Both the position numbers and the translations under genes were made by a program. From assembly GCA_964475945.1 (NCBI GenBank), contig CAYYYF010000015.1, positions 1-26,484 on the forward strand: DNA of 26,484 nt, in the 5' to 3' direction. This DNA is from JBBIQH01 sp964475945. Its GTDB lineage: Archaea > Thermoproteota > Nitrososphaeria > Nitrososphaerales > Nitrosocaldaceae. The notes beneath the pieces were generated by a model that made no database searches, was not told where the DNA came from, and saw only the letters and a program-made list of their open reading frames with translations. Positions 7,299-15,315 of the stretch are shown here, piece by piece. Position 1 is the stretch's first letter; each line of letters opens with the position of its first letter.

Positions 7299-8839
7299 GA
7301 GACCTTACGCCTAGTGCTAGCAACTATTATGCTTAATATAGAGTTTATCTCCTTCTTGGTTATAGCCTTTATTGCTAAGGATGTAATGGCATGCAATGCT
7401 AATGCTATAGTAAATGCTATTAATGCATTATGCGAAGACTCTAGTATAATGTAACCTATTATGAATGCTAGTGCTATAGATACAACTGGCTTTATAGTAT
7501 TTATTGCTAATGAGAAACCATACCTTATAATAATAAGGTATGTTAATACTAGATTAATAAATGAGCCTATAAGTAGTGCAAAAGCAGCTCCTTCTATACC
7601 TAGTATTGAGGTTAGTATTGGTGTTAATACTATTATTGTTATTGATGCTATACTCTCTCTTAATGCTATATCTCTAGCCTTATTTATTGCATTTAACAGT
7701 GAACTAAGCAAGAAGCTTGTTGAGTTTATTATGTATGCTAGAACCAATATCCTCAGAGCATCACTAGCATATATATATGAATTTGATATTATGGCAAGGA
7801 TATACTTGGGCTCTATTAGTATAAGTAATGCAATAAACCCATTTAACACTAAAGCTAGCCTTAATGCTAGATTTAAGGTTCTTATAGCGTTATCCTTGTT
7901 ACCTTTACTAACCTCTTCAGATAGTGTTGGAAGCAATGCACCTGATACTGAGAGCAATACATTACCTACTACTATTGCTATCGTATTTGATATACCATAG
8001 AATGCACTCCACTCTATGTTATGTACTCCTACACTGATAACTCCTATCTGATTCCTTAATGTACGCATACCTACTGCTATATAATTGAAGCCAGAGAATG
8101 TGAGTATATCCTTTATTCTAAAATTAGCATCGTTACTATTAGCATCTTTGCTTTTATCAATATTATTATCATTACTTATTTCAACTCTTGCTTCACTCTT
8201 TATATCCCTAAGAAGTATAATATATGCTAATAAAGAACTTATAAGCGATGATATGGAGAATGCTACTATTATTGCTATATCGTTAATGTTGTAAAATAAT
8301 ATTAATACGAGAGCAATAATAAATCTAATACCTTGGAATATTGCACTAGTTAATGTTACATAATGAGCTTTATGCATACCTTGGTATATACCAGATAATG
8401 CTGATATTATGGTCTGTGAAGGTAAATATACTAATGCTGCTATTAATATTAATATAGATATATCATTATTATTGTATATATTAGATGCTATACTGTCTGC
8501 TAGCAATAATAATATTATGGCTGCTACAATGCTTATAACTAATGCTAGTATAAGCCCTAATCTTATCAATCTCTTAAATACTTTATACCTTCCGCCTGAT
8601 CTATATTCTGCTACATACTTGCTTAAGGTTATGCTTATTCCATTACCTATGAAGCCTATAATAGCAGTTATTAATGCTATTACTATCATAGTATTGCCTA
8701 TATGAGTAGAAGATAGTAGTCTAGCCATTACTATCCAGAATAATGCGCCTATTATAGAGTTTGTTATATTACTTAATAGTAGGAAGTATGAGCCTCTTGC
8801 TAATCTGATGAATGGTTTATCGTCTTGATGACTATCCAT
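7295..8839 (-). CDS. MOP-superfamily flippase (Wzx-like polysaccharide exporter)
   Basis: Polytopic membrane protein of 514 residues with about 14 hydrophobic helices, typical for lipid-linked oligosaccharide flippases. The N-terminal RLARGSYFLLLSNITNSIIG and GNGISITLSKYVAEY (about 63-77) are characteristic, and a hydrophilic loop near 220-245 divides the two halves. It would move a lipid-linked glycan or glycolipid from the cytoplasmic to the outer face. First gene of a four-gene operon (4-base overlap with the next gene). Start chosen at 8839 because AGGTGAT lies 4 bases upstream and a TATA-like box is about 40 bases upstream. The stop is TGA. Confidence 0.87.
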   Translation of the reverse strand: MDSHQDDKPFIRLARGSYFLLLSNITNSIIGALFWIVMARLLSSTHIGNTMIVIALITAIIGFIGNGISITLSKYVAEYRSGGRYKVFKRLIRLGLILALVISIVAAIILLLLADSIASNIYNNNDISILILIAALVYLPSQTIISALSGIYQGMHKAHYVTLTSAIFQGIRFIIALVLILFYNINDIAIIVAFSISSLISSLLAYIILLRDIKSEARVEISNDNNIDKSKDANSNDANFRIKDILTFSGFNYIAVGMRTLRNQIGVISVGVHNIEWSAFYGISNTIAIVVGNVLLSVSGALLPTLSEEVSKGNKDNAIRTLNLALRLALVLNGFIALLILIEPKYILAIISNSYIYASDALRILVLAYIINSTSFLLSSLLNAINKARDIALRESIASITIIVLTPILTSILGIEGAAFALLIGSFINLVLTYLIIIRYGFSLAINTIKPVVSIALAFIIGYIILESSHNALIAFTIALALHAITSLAIKAITKKEINSILSIIVASTRRKVS

Positions 8840-8843
8840 TTAT

Positions 8844-8850
8844 ATCACCT
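8844..8850 (-). promoter_or_regulatory. Shine-Dalgarno site of the flippase
   Basis: aggtgat on the minus strand, 4 bases before the ATG at 8839. It fixes the start and contrasts with the leaderless-looking genes elsewhere in the window. Confidence 0.6.
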
Positions 8851-8872
8851 GCTAGATACTTAGATAATAGGA

Positions 8873-8886
8873 TTATTTATAAATGA
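8873..8886 (-). promoter_or_regulatory. TATA-like box of the flippase operon
   Basis: catttataaataat on the minus strand, centred about 40 bases upstream of the ATG; transcription would start about 15 bases before the gene, leaving room for the Shine-Dalgarno site. Confidence 0.5.
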
Positions 8887-8959
8887 GTCTTAGAAAAGTG
8901 GATAATGTATAGCTGTATGATAGCATAAACACTTTTATGAACCTTATTTATAAATATCA

Positions 8960-9061
8960 ATGATTACTATCAAGTATAATCTAAATATATACCGTCTCTA
9001 GCGAGTAGTCTCGTTATTACTATCATTTATTCTTTTACTGTATCAATTATCATATTTATCT
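8960..9061 (+). other. Interrupted signal-peptide-like sequence in frame with the GH5 gene
   Basis: An ATG at 8960 opens a frame that reads MITIKYNLNIYRL, then TAG (8999-9001), then RVVSLLLSFILLLYQLSYLS, and continues directly into the ATG at 9062. The post-TAG stretch has no start codon of its own, yet it reads as a secretion signal (basic residue then a hydrophobic core). The simplest reading is an ancestral secreted GH5 protein whose signal peptide is cut by an amber codon at position 14. Confidence 0.55.
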
Positions 9062-10378
9062 ATGAGCTTAAGTACAACTATAGATATTAGTAAGTTAAGC
9101 GATGATATACATATTTTAGAGCTCTTGATTGCTGATAAGCTTAATAATACTTCATCTCTAAATATACGTTATATTAAGCTATCTTCTTTTGATAAGTTAG
9201 ACATTTCCTTATATCGTGGTATAAATCACAATAATAGGATATTAGTTACTAGAAAGTTTACACAGAGTACTATCCCTTCCTCACCTTTCATCCCATATCC
9301 TAACCAACCTTCTGTCAGCACAATACTGGAAGAGATAAAAAGCATGGGTTTAAATGTCGTAAGAATAAATATGTTTTGGGAAGCATACAGATGGTATAAA
9401 TCTCAGAATCAAACATCAACCTTCATAAATAGACTTAAGGAGATAGCAGGTAAGGCAGATGAACTTAATTTAGGCATACTATATAATGTCATGCACCAAT
9501 GGAAGATCAGTTCATGGATTTACTCATCAAGCTCATTAACCAATAGAGGAGCAGGATTCCCACATGAATGTCTGCAAGCATTAAATATACCGATGAACTC
9601 ATATTATGATCAATCAATTACTGTTAATGGCACAGCAGTAACAACAACAGCAACAACAACAGCAACAACAACTATCCGTAACTATTTCTGGTCTAACTTC
9701 CTTAATAACTACAACGTAACTATAGATAATAATAGTAAACCTATATGGCAACATATATGGGATGATTACTTTATGGATGTAATTCTTGCTACTAAAGATT
9801 ATAGATCAACTATAGGCTATGAGATGATGAATGAACCACTTGAAGGGTATCAGGGTTTTACTCTAACAGAGTGGCAAAAATTAGGTAATTATTATTCATT
9901 TATTGCAAATAATATCAGATCATTAACGAATAAAAAGATATTCTTTGCCGAGTTACTGGCGTTTACTGGGACATATAGCGGTAAAGGAAGAGGTTATGCG
10001 ATATCATTAACAATACCAAAGGATATTAATGGTAATATAATAAATAATAATATAGTATTTACAATGAATAGATATGGTAATGAACGATTTACTACCAATA
10101 CACTTGATGCATTTAATGATGCACAGAATGCTCTAAAACCATTAGATATACCAATAGTTATTACAGAGTTTAATAACCTACCTAATACAGAGCTGACTTA
10201 TAATGGTTTAGTTAATTACCTTACGGAGATGAAGAATAGAGAATTTGGGTGGTTCTTCTTCAATTATGACCCTAATCATCCCTGGTCTATCAAAGACTCT
10301 AGCTATAGGGATAGAGTTAGTAGTAGTGGAGTAACATTTAAGCAGATGCTGATGGATGCTATGAGATATGTTTATTAG
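9062..10378 (+). CDS. GH5-like glycoside hydrolase (cellulase superfamily)
   Basis: Retaining beta-glycosidase fold. Seen: YRGIN near the start of the barrel (51-55); NVVRINMFWEAYRW at 98-111; acid/base E258 in MMNEP; nucleophile candidate E369 in VITEFN; GWFFFNYDP (396-404) as the late-strand tryptophan segment. Residues 191-204 are a Thr/Ala tract inserted before the catalytic acid. Length is 438. From this ATG there is no signal peptide, although GH5 enzymes generally act outside the cell; a hydrophobic leader exists upstream in the same frame beyond a TAG. It is a lone plus-strand gene between two minus-strand operons, consistent with glycan trimming or degradation. The stop is TAG with a TAA two codons later. 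Confidence 0.8.
   Translation: MSLSTTIDISKLSDDIHILELLIADKLNNTSSLNIRYIKLSSFDKLDISLYRGINHNNRILVTRKFTQSTIPSSPFIPYPNQPSVSTILEEIKSMGLNVVRINMFWEAYRWYKSQNQTSTFINRLKEIAGKADELNLGILYNVMHQWKISSWIYSSSSLTNRGAGFPHECLQALNIPMNSYYDQSITVNGTAVTTTATTTATTTIRNYFWSNFLNNYNVTIDNNSKPIWQHIWDDYFMDVILATKDYRSTIGYEMMNEPLEGYQGFTLTEWQKLGNYYSFIANNIRSLTNKKIFFAELLAFTGTYSGKGRGYAISLTIPKDINGNIINNNIVFTMNRYGNERFTTNTLDAFNDAQNALKPLDIPIVITEFNNLPNTELTYNGLVNYLTEMKNREFGWFFFNYDPNHPWSIKDSSYRDRVSSSGVTFKQMLMDAMRYVY
9632..9673 (+). repeat. Thr/Ala-coding trinucleotide repeat
   Basis: Runs of aca and gca codons encode TAVTTTATTTATTT inside the GH5-like protein. Probably a flexible surface loop, possibly O-glycosylated if the protein is exported. 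Confidence 0.6.
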
Positions 10379-10392
10379 TTATAAATTGTTTA

Positions 10393-12234
10393 TCACTTAA
10401 TCATAGATGGCATTGTATAGAAACCTGCATATCTATTAGACATAAATATTACATTAAATTTATTACTGCTTATGGTGATATCATTAATTTTTTCATTAAT
10501 ATGTATATTTATTACTGATTGTGAAGGAGAAGATATATTATAAAATAATGGTTCATTATTTAGAAATTTTCTTGATAAACCGGTGTAATCCGCCTTTAAC
10601 TTATATAACTTCAACTCATCATAATCAGTCATTTTATGTATAATAGGTATATTAGAGTAAAGGTAAAATATATCATCATTATTTATATTTTCATAGATTT
10701 TATGAATATTTTCATAATTAGTATAAGTAGAATATGAAGGAAAAGTGAAGTCTGGTATCCAATACGGTTGGGTTAACCCACTTAAATTATATATAAATAG
10801 CATTAATATAGTTATGATAAATATTCTCTTATTTGAATTAATTAATATAATTATTATACTAGATGCTGTAACTGATGATAGTAAAAATATACCACCTTGT
10901 CCAACTAAATATCTGTTTAATCCACTATAAATAGGATTTGCAACTACGGATATAAATGCTAATGTAGCTATTATTATTACAACCAACGCTAAACCTATAT
11001 TTAATGAACCAATTATTTCTTTAATATTAACTTTATTGATTTGGAATTTATAGAAAGACCATACTATTAATAGTGCCAAATTAATAGCTAATAAAAATGC
11101 AAATGAATATGCATATGGCTTGAAACCCTTTGTAAAATATTCCTCACTACTTTGTGGTAAATTATTAATATTAAAAGTGAATAACGCTTCTTTAAACCTA
11201 TTAACTTCTCTGTAAATACGTGACATTGCAGACATATCATACCAATATATTATTGTTAATAAAAATACTAAAATTATAATTAATAAAAATTTTGATTTAA
11301 GTATATTTTTAATATTAGTATAATTAGTAATGAAATAAATAAATATAAATATTATAAATATAACAGTTACTATAGCATGATATATATTTGCAAAAAATAT
11401 AAATATTATAAATAAAAGTAAATAATATTTTGTATCATTTTCTTTGTTTTTAATTATTTTTATGAATATATATATTATTAAAGGCAAAAATATAAGAGCA
11501 CTGCTTTGTGGTTGTATAATTGTAAAGAAACCATAAGGCAATCCTACTATCAACAACGAGTTTATAATTAATTTCATTTCTTTAATATATTTATTATTGT
11601 TATTGAAGACAAATGATATTAAGGACATACCAAATATTATACCTATTAGCTGTATTGTGCCAACAAATATATATGAATAGTTAATATTACTTGTAATAAA
11701 AGTTAATATAGTTAATAATAATTGGAAAAGAGGTATTACAGAATAATAGGGTTCTGTTTCTTTTAATATAATCTGAGCAAAATCTAGTTTATTATTTGTA
11801 ATTATGCTATTCACGACTATTATATCCCTTATAGAGTCATTAGAATACGGTTGCAAAGAGTTTATAATTGATGTAACTAGCACATATGTTAATATAATTA
11901 TAAAGAAAACTAAAAGGTACATTCTTATTTTTATATTATAGCTAATATTAGTGAAAAAAATTATTATTAATACAGAGATTATGGTTGCTAATATTATTAA
12001 AGTATATAAAGAAATCCTGTTTTGAATAAGGTCAAATACATTACTTATTATAAATATTACAATAATAATAGTCAATAAAAGTTCTACAGTCGAAATAGAC
12101 AATTGAATTTTTATTTTATTTTCATTTTTATTTTTAGAATTTATTGATTTATTAATAAATAATGTAAAAATAGGTAAGAGTGCCACAAAAAATATAATTA
12201 ATGTCGTTATAAAATTGAAAGATACTGATATCAT
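10393..12234 (-). CDS. Large polytopic membrane protein, possible GT-C glycosyltransferase or glycan polymerase
   Basis: The 613-residue product has roughly 13 hydrophobic helices, a soluble C-terminal part of about 120 residues outside the membrane, and extremely Ile/Asn-rich composition. After the first helices a hydrophilic segment PYSNDSIRDIIV (129-140) carries D133 and D137 and resembles the first external loop of GT-C enzymes, where an acidic pair is catalytic; this is a resemblance only. Position at the end of a glycosyltransferase operon (3 bases after the GT4 gene) suggests a lipid-phosphate-sugar-dependent transferase or a Wzy-like polymerase. It is the most AT-rich gene in the window. 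I do not recognise a named family. The stop is TGA; it converges with the GH5 gene 14 bases away. Confidence 0.6.
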   Translation of the reverse strand: MISVSFNFITTLIIFFVALLPIFTLFINKSINSKNKNENKIKIQLSISTVELLLTIIIVIFIISNVFDLIQNRISLYTLIILATIISVLIIIFFTNISYNIKIRMYLLVFFIIILTYVLVTSIINSLQPYSNDSIRDIIVVNSIITNNKLDFAQIILKETEPYYSVIPLFQLLLTILTFITSNINYSYIFVGTIQLIGIIFGMSLISFVFNNNNKYIKEMKLIINSLLIVGLPYGFFTIIQPQSSALIFLPLIIYIFIKIIKNKENDTKYYLLLFIIFIFFANIYHAIVTVIFIIFIFIYFITNYTNIKNILKSKFLLIIILVFLLTIIYWYDMSAMSRIYREVNRFKEALFTFNINNLPQSSEEYFTKGFKPYAYSFAFLLAINLALLIVWSFYKFQINKVNIKEIIGSLNIGLALVVIIIATLAFISVVANPIYSGLNRYLVGQGGIFLLSSVTASSIIIILINSNKRIFIITILMLFIYNLSGLTQPYWIPDFTFPSYSTYTNYENIHKIYENINNDDIFYLYSNIPIIHKMTDYDELKLYKLKADYTGLSRKFLNNEPLFYNISSPSQSVINIHINEKINDITISSNKFNVIFMSNRYAGFYTMPSMIK

Positions 12235-12237
12235 ATC

Positions 12238-13449
12238 TTAAGTTATCTCCTTAATTATCTCTTTATAAAGATTAACTATTTTATTACCTATATTATTTAT
12301 ATCAAATTTTTTTACAACATTTATAGTATTATTACATGCTAACTTGTAAAAATTTCTATCCTGTATGAATAGCATGATTTTATTTGCTAGATCTTTAGCA
12401 TCGTTATGCCTAAATACTAAACCGGCATCTCCTATAATATCTCTACTAACTCTATCTGATATTATACAAGGCAATCCGTGCGATAATGCTTCTATTATTG
12501 TTCTACCAAATGGTTCATGCCACCTTGCTGGATGGATGAATATGTCATGACTAGCATATACTTTATTTAACTCATCATCGGTAACATAACCAATAAATTT
12601 AACATTCAAAGAAAGATTATAATGGTTAACTAATTTTACGCAATAATTCTTATAATTATCACTACCCTTGCCTACAATTGTTAAATATATATTATCATAA
12701 CCATATTTATTTTTAATTATATTTAAAGCTTCTATGATTAGATCCACCCCTTTGTGCCAGCTTAATGTACCAACATATAATATTTTAGTATGTATGTTGT
12801 TCCTTTTAGGAATATGTGTAGAATCAGGAAAATGTGTTAAATACATGAACTCTGGTATAACTACTATCTTATCCTCACTGTAACCATATTTTACATAGAT
12901 ATCTCTTACATTATTGGTAATTGCTATATACTTATCAAGTCTTTTTGATAAATTAGTCAATATGGGGTAAATACTACTATAAATAAAAGTATATAGTCTT
13001 TTACTGTTCTCATTTTTCTCATTTAAACTTGTATTTAGGCACCTCATCCTACATGATAATCTATTACATTGATCATATATTGCAGATGCAGAAGGACAAA
13101 AGCCAGCATAGTTAGCCAATGTTGCTATAACGGGTCTCTTACCTCCAATTAATTTATATAAACCAGCTGCAGGCATAGGGAATACATTATATATATGATA
13201 TATATCTGTTTTATCCTCGTATTTTTTCATTGCCTTTGTTATAGGTAGTAATGCTCTTAATGCTATTGCTTTAGTAATATTAGGCATTATATTTTTCTCC
13301 AATGGCCTTAGATCTTCTGGCGCGCTATAGTTACCAACAGAAATTATATTAATTTCATAACCATTATCTCTAAGCCATCTGGCTAATAACTCAACACTTT
13401 TCTCTGAACCGCTATAATAATATGCTGCATGTATAATAGTTATTCTCAT
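12238..13449 (-). CDS. GT4-family glycosyltransferase with a cysteine cluster
   Basis: Cytoplasmic GT-B retaining glycosyltransferase, 403 residues. Acceptor half: MRITIIHAAYYYSGSEKSVE. Donor half: YVGTLSWHKGVDLI (225-238), IVGKGSD (258-264) and the E-x7-E motif E312 to E320 within HEPFGRTIIEALSHGLP. An unusual insert at 118-137 holds four cysteines (C118, C128, C133, C137), which could bind a metal. It transfers a sugar from a nucleotide donor, probably to a lipid-linked glycan; donor and acceptor are not readable. It overlaps the kinase-like gene upstream by 4 bases. The stop is TAA. Confidence 0.88.
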   Translation of the reverse strand: MRITIIHAAYYYSGSEKSVELLARWLRDNGYEINIISVGNYSAPEDLRPLEKNIMPNITKAIALRALLPITKAMKKYEDKTDIYHIYNVFPMPAAGLYKLIGGKRPVIATLANYAGFCPSASAIYDQCNRLSCRMRCLNTSLNEKNENSKRLYTFIYSSIYPILTNLSKRLDKYIAITNNVRDIYVKYGYSEDKIVVIPEFMYLTHFPDSTHIPKRNNIHTKILYVGTLSWHKGVDLIIEALNIIKNKYGYDNIYLTIVGKGSDNYKNYCVKLVNHYNLSLNVKFIGYVTDDELNKVYASHDIFIHPARWHEPFGRTIIEALSHGLPCIISDRVSRDIIGDAGLVFRHNDAKDLANKIMLFIQDRNFYKLACNNTINVVKKFDINNIGNKIVNLYKEIIKEIT

Positions 13450-14078
13450 ACCTTCTTAGTTAGTACTATGTCTAATAAATAACCGTTTATTTCATCTATA
13501 TTCCTATCACTGCTATCTATTATTAGGGCGCCTAACATATTGGCAAATAAATTATAATAATATCTCTGAAAAATGATATACTCTTTGTTCTCAATATTTG
13601 GATCCCTTCTTTTACATATGACCTCATAGTTAGCATCCAGAAATATTAATAATGAATCTTTAGGTATAAACATCAATACTAATTTGGCGTATTTACTATT
13701 TATGAATGATTCATCCTTCATGGAATATGCTAAAGAGACTATCCAATCTATTACAAATCTATCAGCAATTATAACATAACCTTTATATAGTAATATGTAA
13801 AATCTTATAATTAAAGGCAAGATACTTATTAATTCTATTATGTACCATAATCTTCTAAACTTTATAGCATATTTTCCCCTAAATTCATATATATCGTGCA
13901 AATCAAAGAGATTCATTGCAAACTTAGATATCAAGAATGCTAAGGTATGTAGTGATCTCATCCAGAATCTCTTATTTTTTATACCCATTTTTGTTAGTTC
14001 TTGCGATAGAAGGTCTGCTTGTGTAGTCTTACCTGAACCATCTGGACCGAAAAATATTATTGTATTATACCTATTCAT
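13446..14078 (-). CDS. Thymidylate-kinase-like P-loop protein
   Basis: The 210-residue product begins with a P-loop, FFGPDGSGKTT (9-19), followed by QADLLSQELTKMG, the pattern of dTMP kinases. A GYVIIADRFVIDW segment (about 105-117) matches the DR(Y/F) region after strand 3, and DANYEVICKRRD resembles the lid region (xRxRD). It is divergent and embedded in a glycan operon (9 bases after one GT4 gene, 4-base overlap with the next), as seen for similar paralogs in other archaeal and bacterial surface-glycan loci. It may phosphorylate a sugar, a lipid carrier or dTMP for dTDP-sugar supply; which one is unknown. Confidence 0.78.
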   Translation of the reverse strand: MNRYNTIIFFGPDGSGKTTQADLLSQELTKMGIKNKRFWMRSLHTLAFLISKFAMNLFDLHDIYEFRGKYAIKFRRLWYIIELISILPLIIRFYILLYKGYVIIADRFVIDWIVSLAYSMKDESFINSKYAKLVLMFIPKDSLLIFLDANYEVICKRRDPNIENKEYIIFQRYYYNLFANMLGALIIDSSDRNIDEINGYLLDIVLTKKV

Positions 14079-14087
14079 TTTATAAAA

Positions 14088-15287
14088 TTAAAGGTGTATC
14101 CCCTTAAGTGTATCGCTAATATTTTGTATAGAGAAGTTCTTTCTAACTAATTTAGCAGCCTCCTTGCCTATAGAATCTTTCAAATCTAAAGCTCTTTTAA
14201 TCTTTATATATATCTCATCCACATCCATCTTGTTTAATAAGAAACCTGTGTATCCATCCGATATAAATCTCGATATACTAGCAAAATTAGACGCAACTAT
14301 TACATTTTCCAATGCCATTCCTTCTAACATTATAATTGGTGGATCTACTATTGGTATACTAAGTCTTTTATTTAGTAACGGTAAAAGGAGTATATTGCTT
14401 ATGCTCAATATACTAACTTTAATATACTCATTAAGTTCTTTAAGAACTATACCAATATTTTTATTAGGTATACCCAATTGATTAGCATAAGTAATTAAGC
14501 GCTTTGCATTAGCTTCCTCTCCAATATCCCACTCTCTTCCTATTATTAAAAGAAAAGCATCGTCTGATTTGAGTAATTTTTGATATGCTTTTAGTATGTC
14601 TTTATATGGAAACCTTTCTTCTAGCAATAGACCCAAATATAGCAGTATATTACTTTTTTTATCGAATAAATACTCTATACCCATCTTGTATTTAGCACTA
14701 CTAAGATAGTTGATTATCTCTTCTAGATTAACATTATTCATCTTTTTAAAAAGGTCCAAATCTATTGGTGGTGGTATTATTATTTTATTGTGATTGTTCG
14801 ACATTCTGTATTTATTAGCGAGATAATCTGTTGTAAATGCAAAATAAATATTTTTAGATAGAAATAATTCTATTTTATACGTTAATGAAGATATAAATTC
14901 GTTTATGGTTGTGAGCGAAGGTGTATAAATATATTTAATATATTTCTTACCTATGCCTTTTAATCGGCTTGGTAATATACTTGGATATATTATATGAACA
15001 GTGTCAAATTTAACAACCTCTCTTTCTAGAATAGTTGTAATTTTATGAGTAGATATATCGTTATCAACAAGATTTTTATACACTATCTTATTATTCTTTA
15101 TAAGGTTGTTAAATCTTTCTAGATCATAACCATCAGCTGTAGTTTGTCTACGTTTATCTATGCTAGAGATTACATGTATCTCGTCTTCCAATAATAATAA
15201 CGACTTTAACACACCATAAGCATATGATGCTTCGCCACTAGCCCAACTTGGATGTAAACCTTTTGCTAATATTAGCGATCTACTCAT
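14088..15287 (-). CDS. GT4-like glycosyltransferase with altered E-x7-E motif
   Basis: GT-B fold enzyme of 399 residues. The N-terminal part contains AKGLHPSWASGEASYAYGV, an acceptor-side GxGG-like loop that is unusually rewritten. The donor domain shows LLYLGLLLEERFPYKDILKAY, LLIIGREW and DPPIIMLEGMALENVIVAS. The usual first Glu of E-x7-E aligns with Val or the following Asp, while the second Glu is kept, so activity or donor binding may be unusual. It sits mid-operon, 28 bases after the DxD nucleotidyltransferase gene and 9 bases before the kinase-like gene. The start ATG at 15287 matches the first strand (SLILAKG). Confidence 0.78.
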   Translation of the reverse strand: MSRSLILAKGLHPSWASGEASYAYGVLKSLLLLEDEIHVISSIDKRRQTTADGYDLERFNNLIKNNKIVYKNLVDNDISTHKITTILEREVVKFDTVHIIYPSILPSRLKGIGKKYIKYIYTPSLTTINEFISSLTYKIELFLSKNIYFAFTTDYLANKYRMSNNHNKIIIPPPIDLDLFKKMNNVNLEEIINYLSSAKYKMGIEYLFDKKSNILLYLGLLLEERFPYKDILKAYQKLLKSDDAFLLIIGREWDIGEEANAKRLITYANQLGIPNKNIGIVLKELNEYIKVSILSISNILLLPLLNKRLSIPIVDPPIIMLEGMALENVIVASNFASISRFISDGYTGFLLNKMDVDEIYIKIKRALDLKDSIGKEAAKLVRKNFSIQNISDTLKGIHL

Positions 15288-15315
15288 TTTTATTATCTGA
15301 CCTAATTAATTATAA

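Noticed and set aside
7461..8000. Plus-strand open frames across the flippase gene, and the repeated attaatgctat-like words there
   Set aside because: Both come from the biased Ile/Ala/Leu codons of the hydrophobic flippase; they are not separate genes or a true repeat array.
4641..8839. Phosphonate biosynthesis operon (nucleotidyltransferase, CDP-alcohol transferase and a metal-dependent alcohol dehydrogenase)
   Set aside because: No phosphoenolpyruvate mutase or phosphonopyruvate decarboxylase is present, and the dehydrogenase carries glycerol-1-phosphate dehydrogenase motifs.
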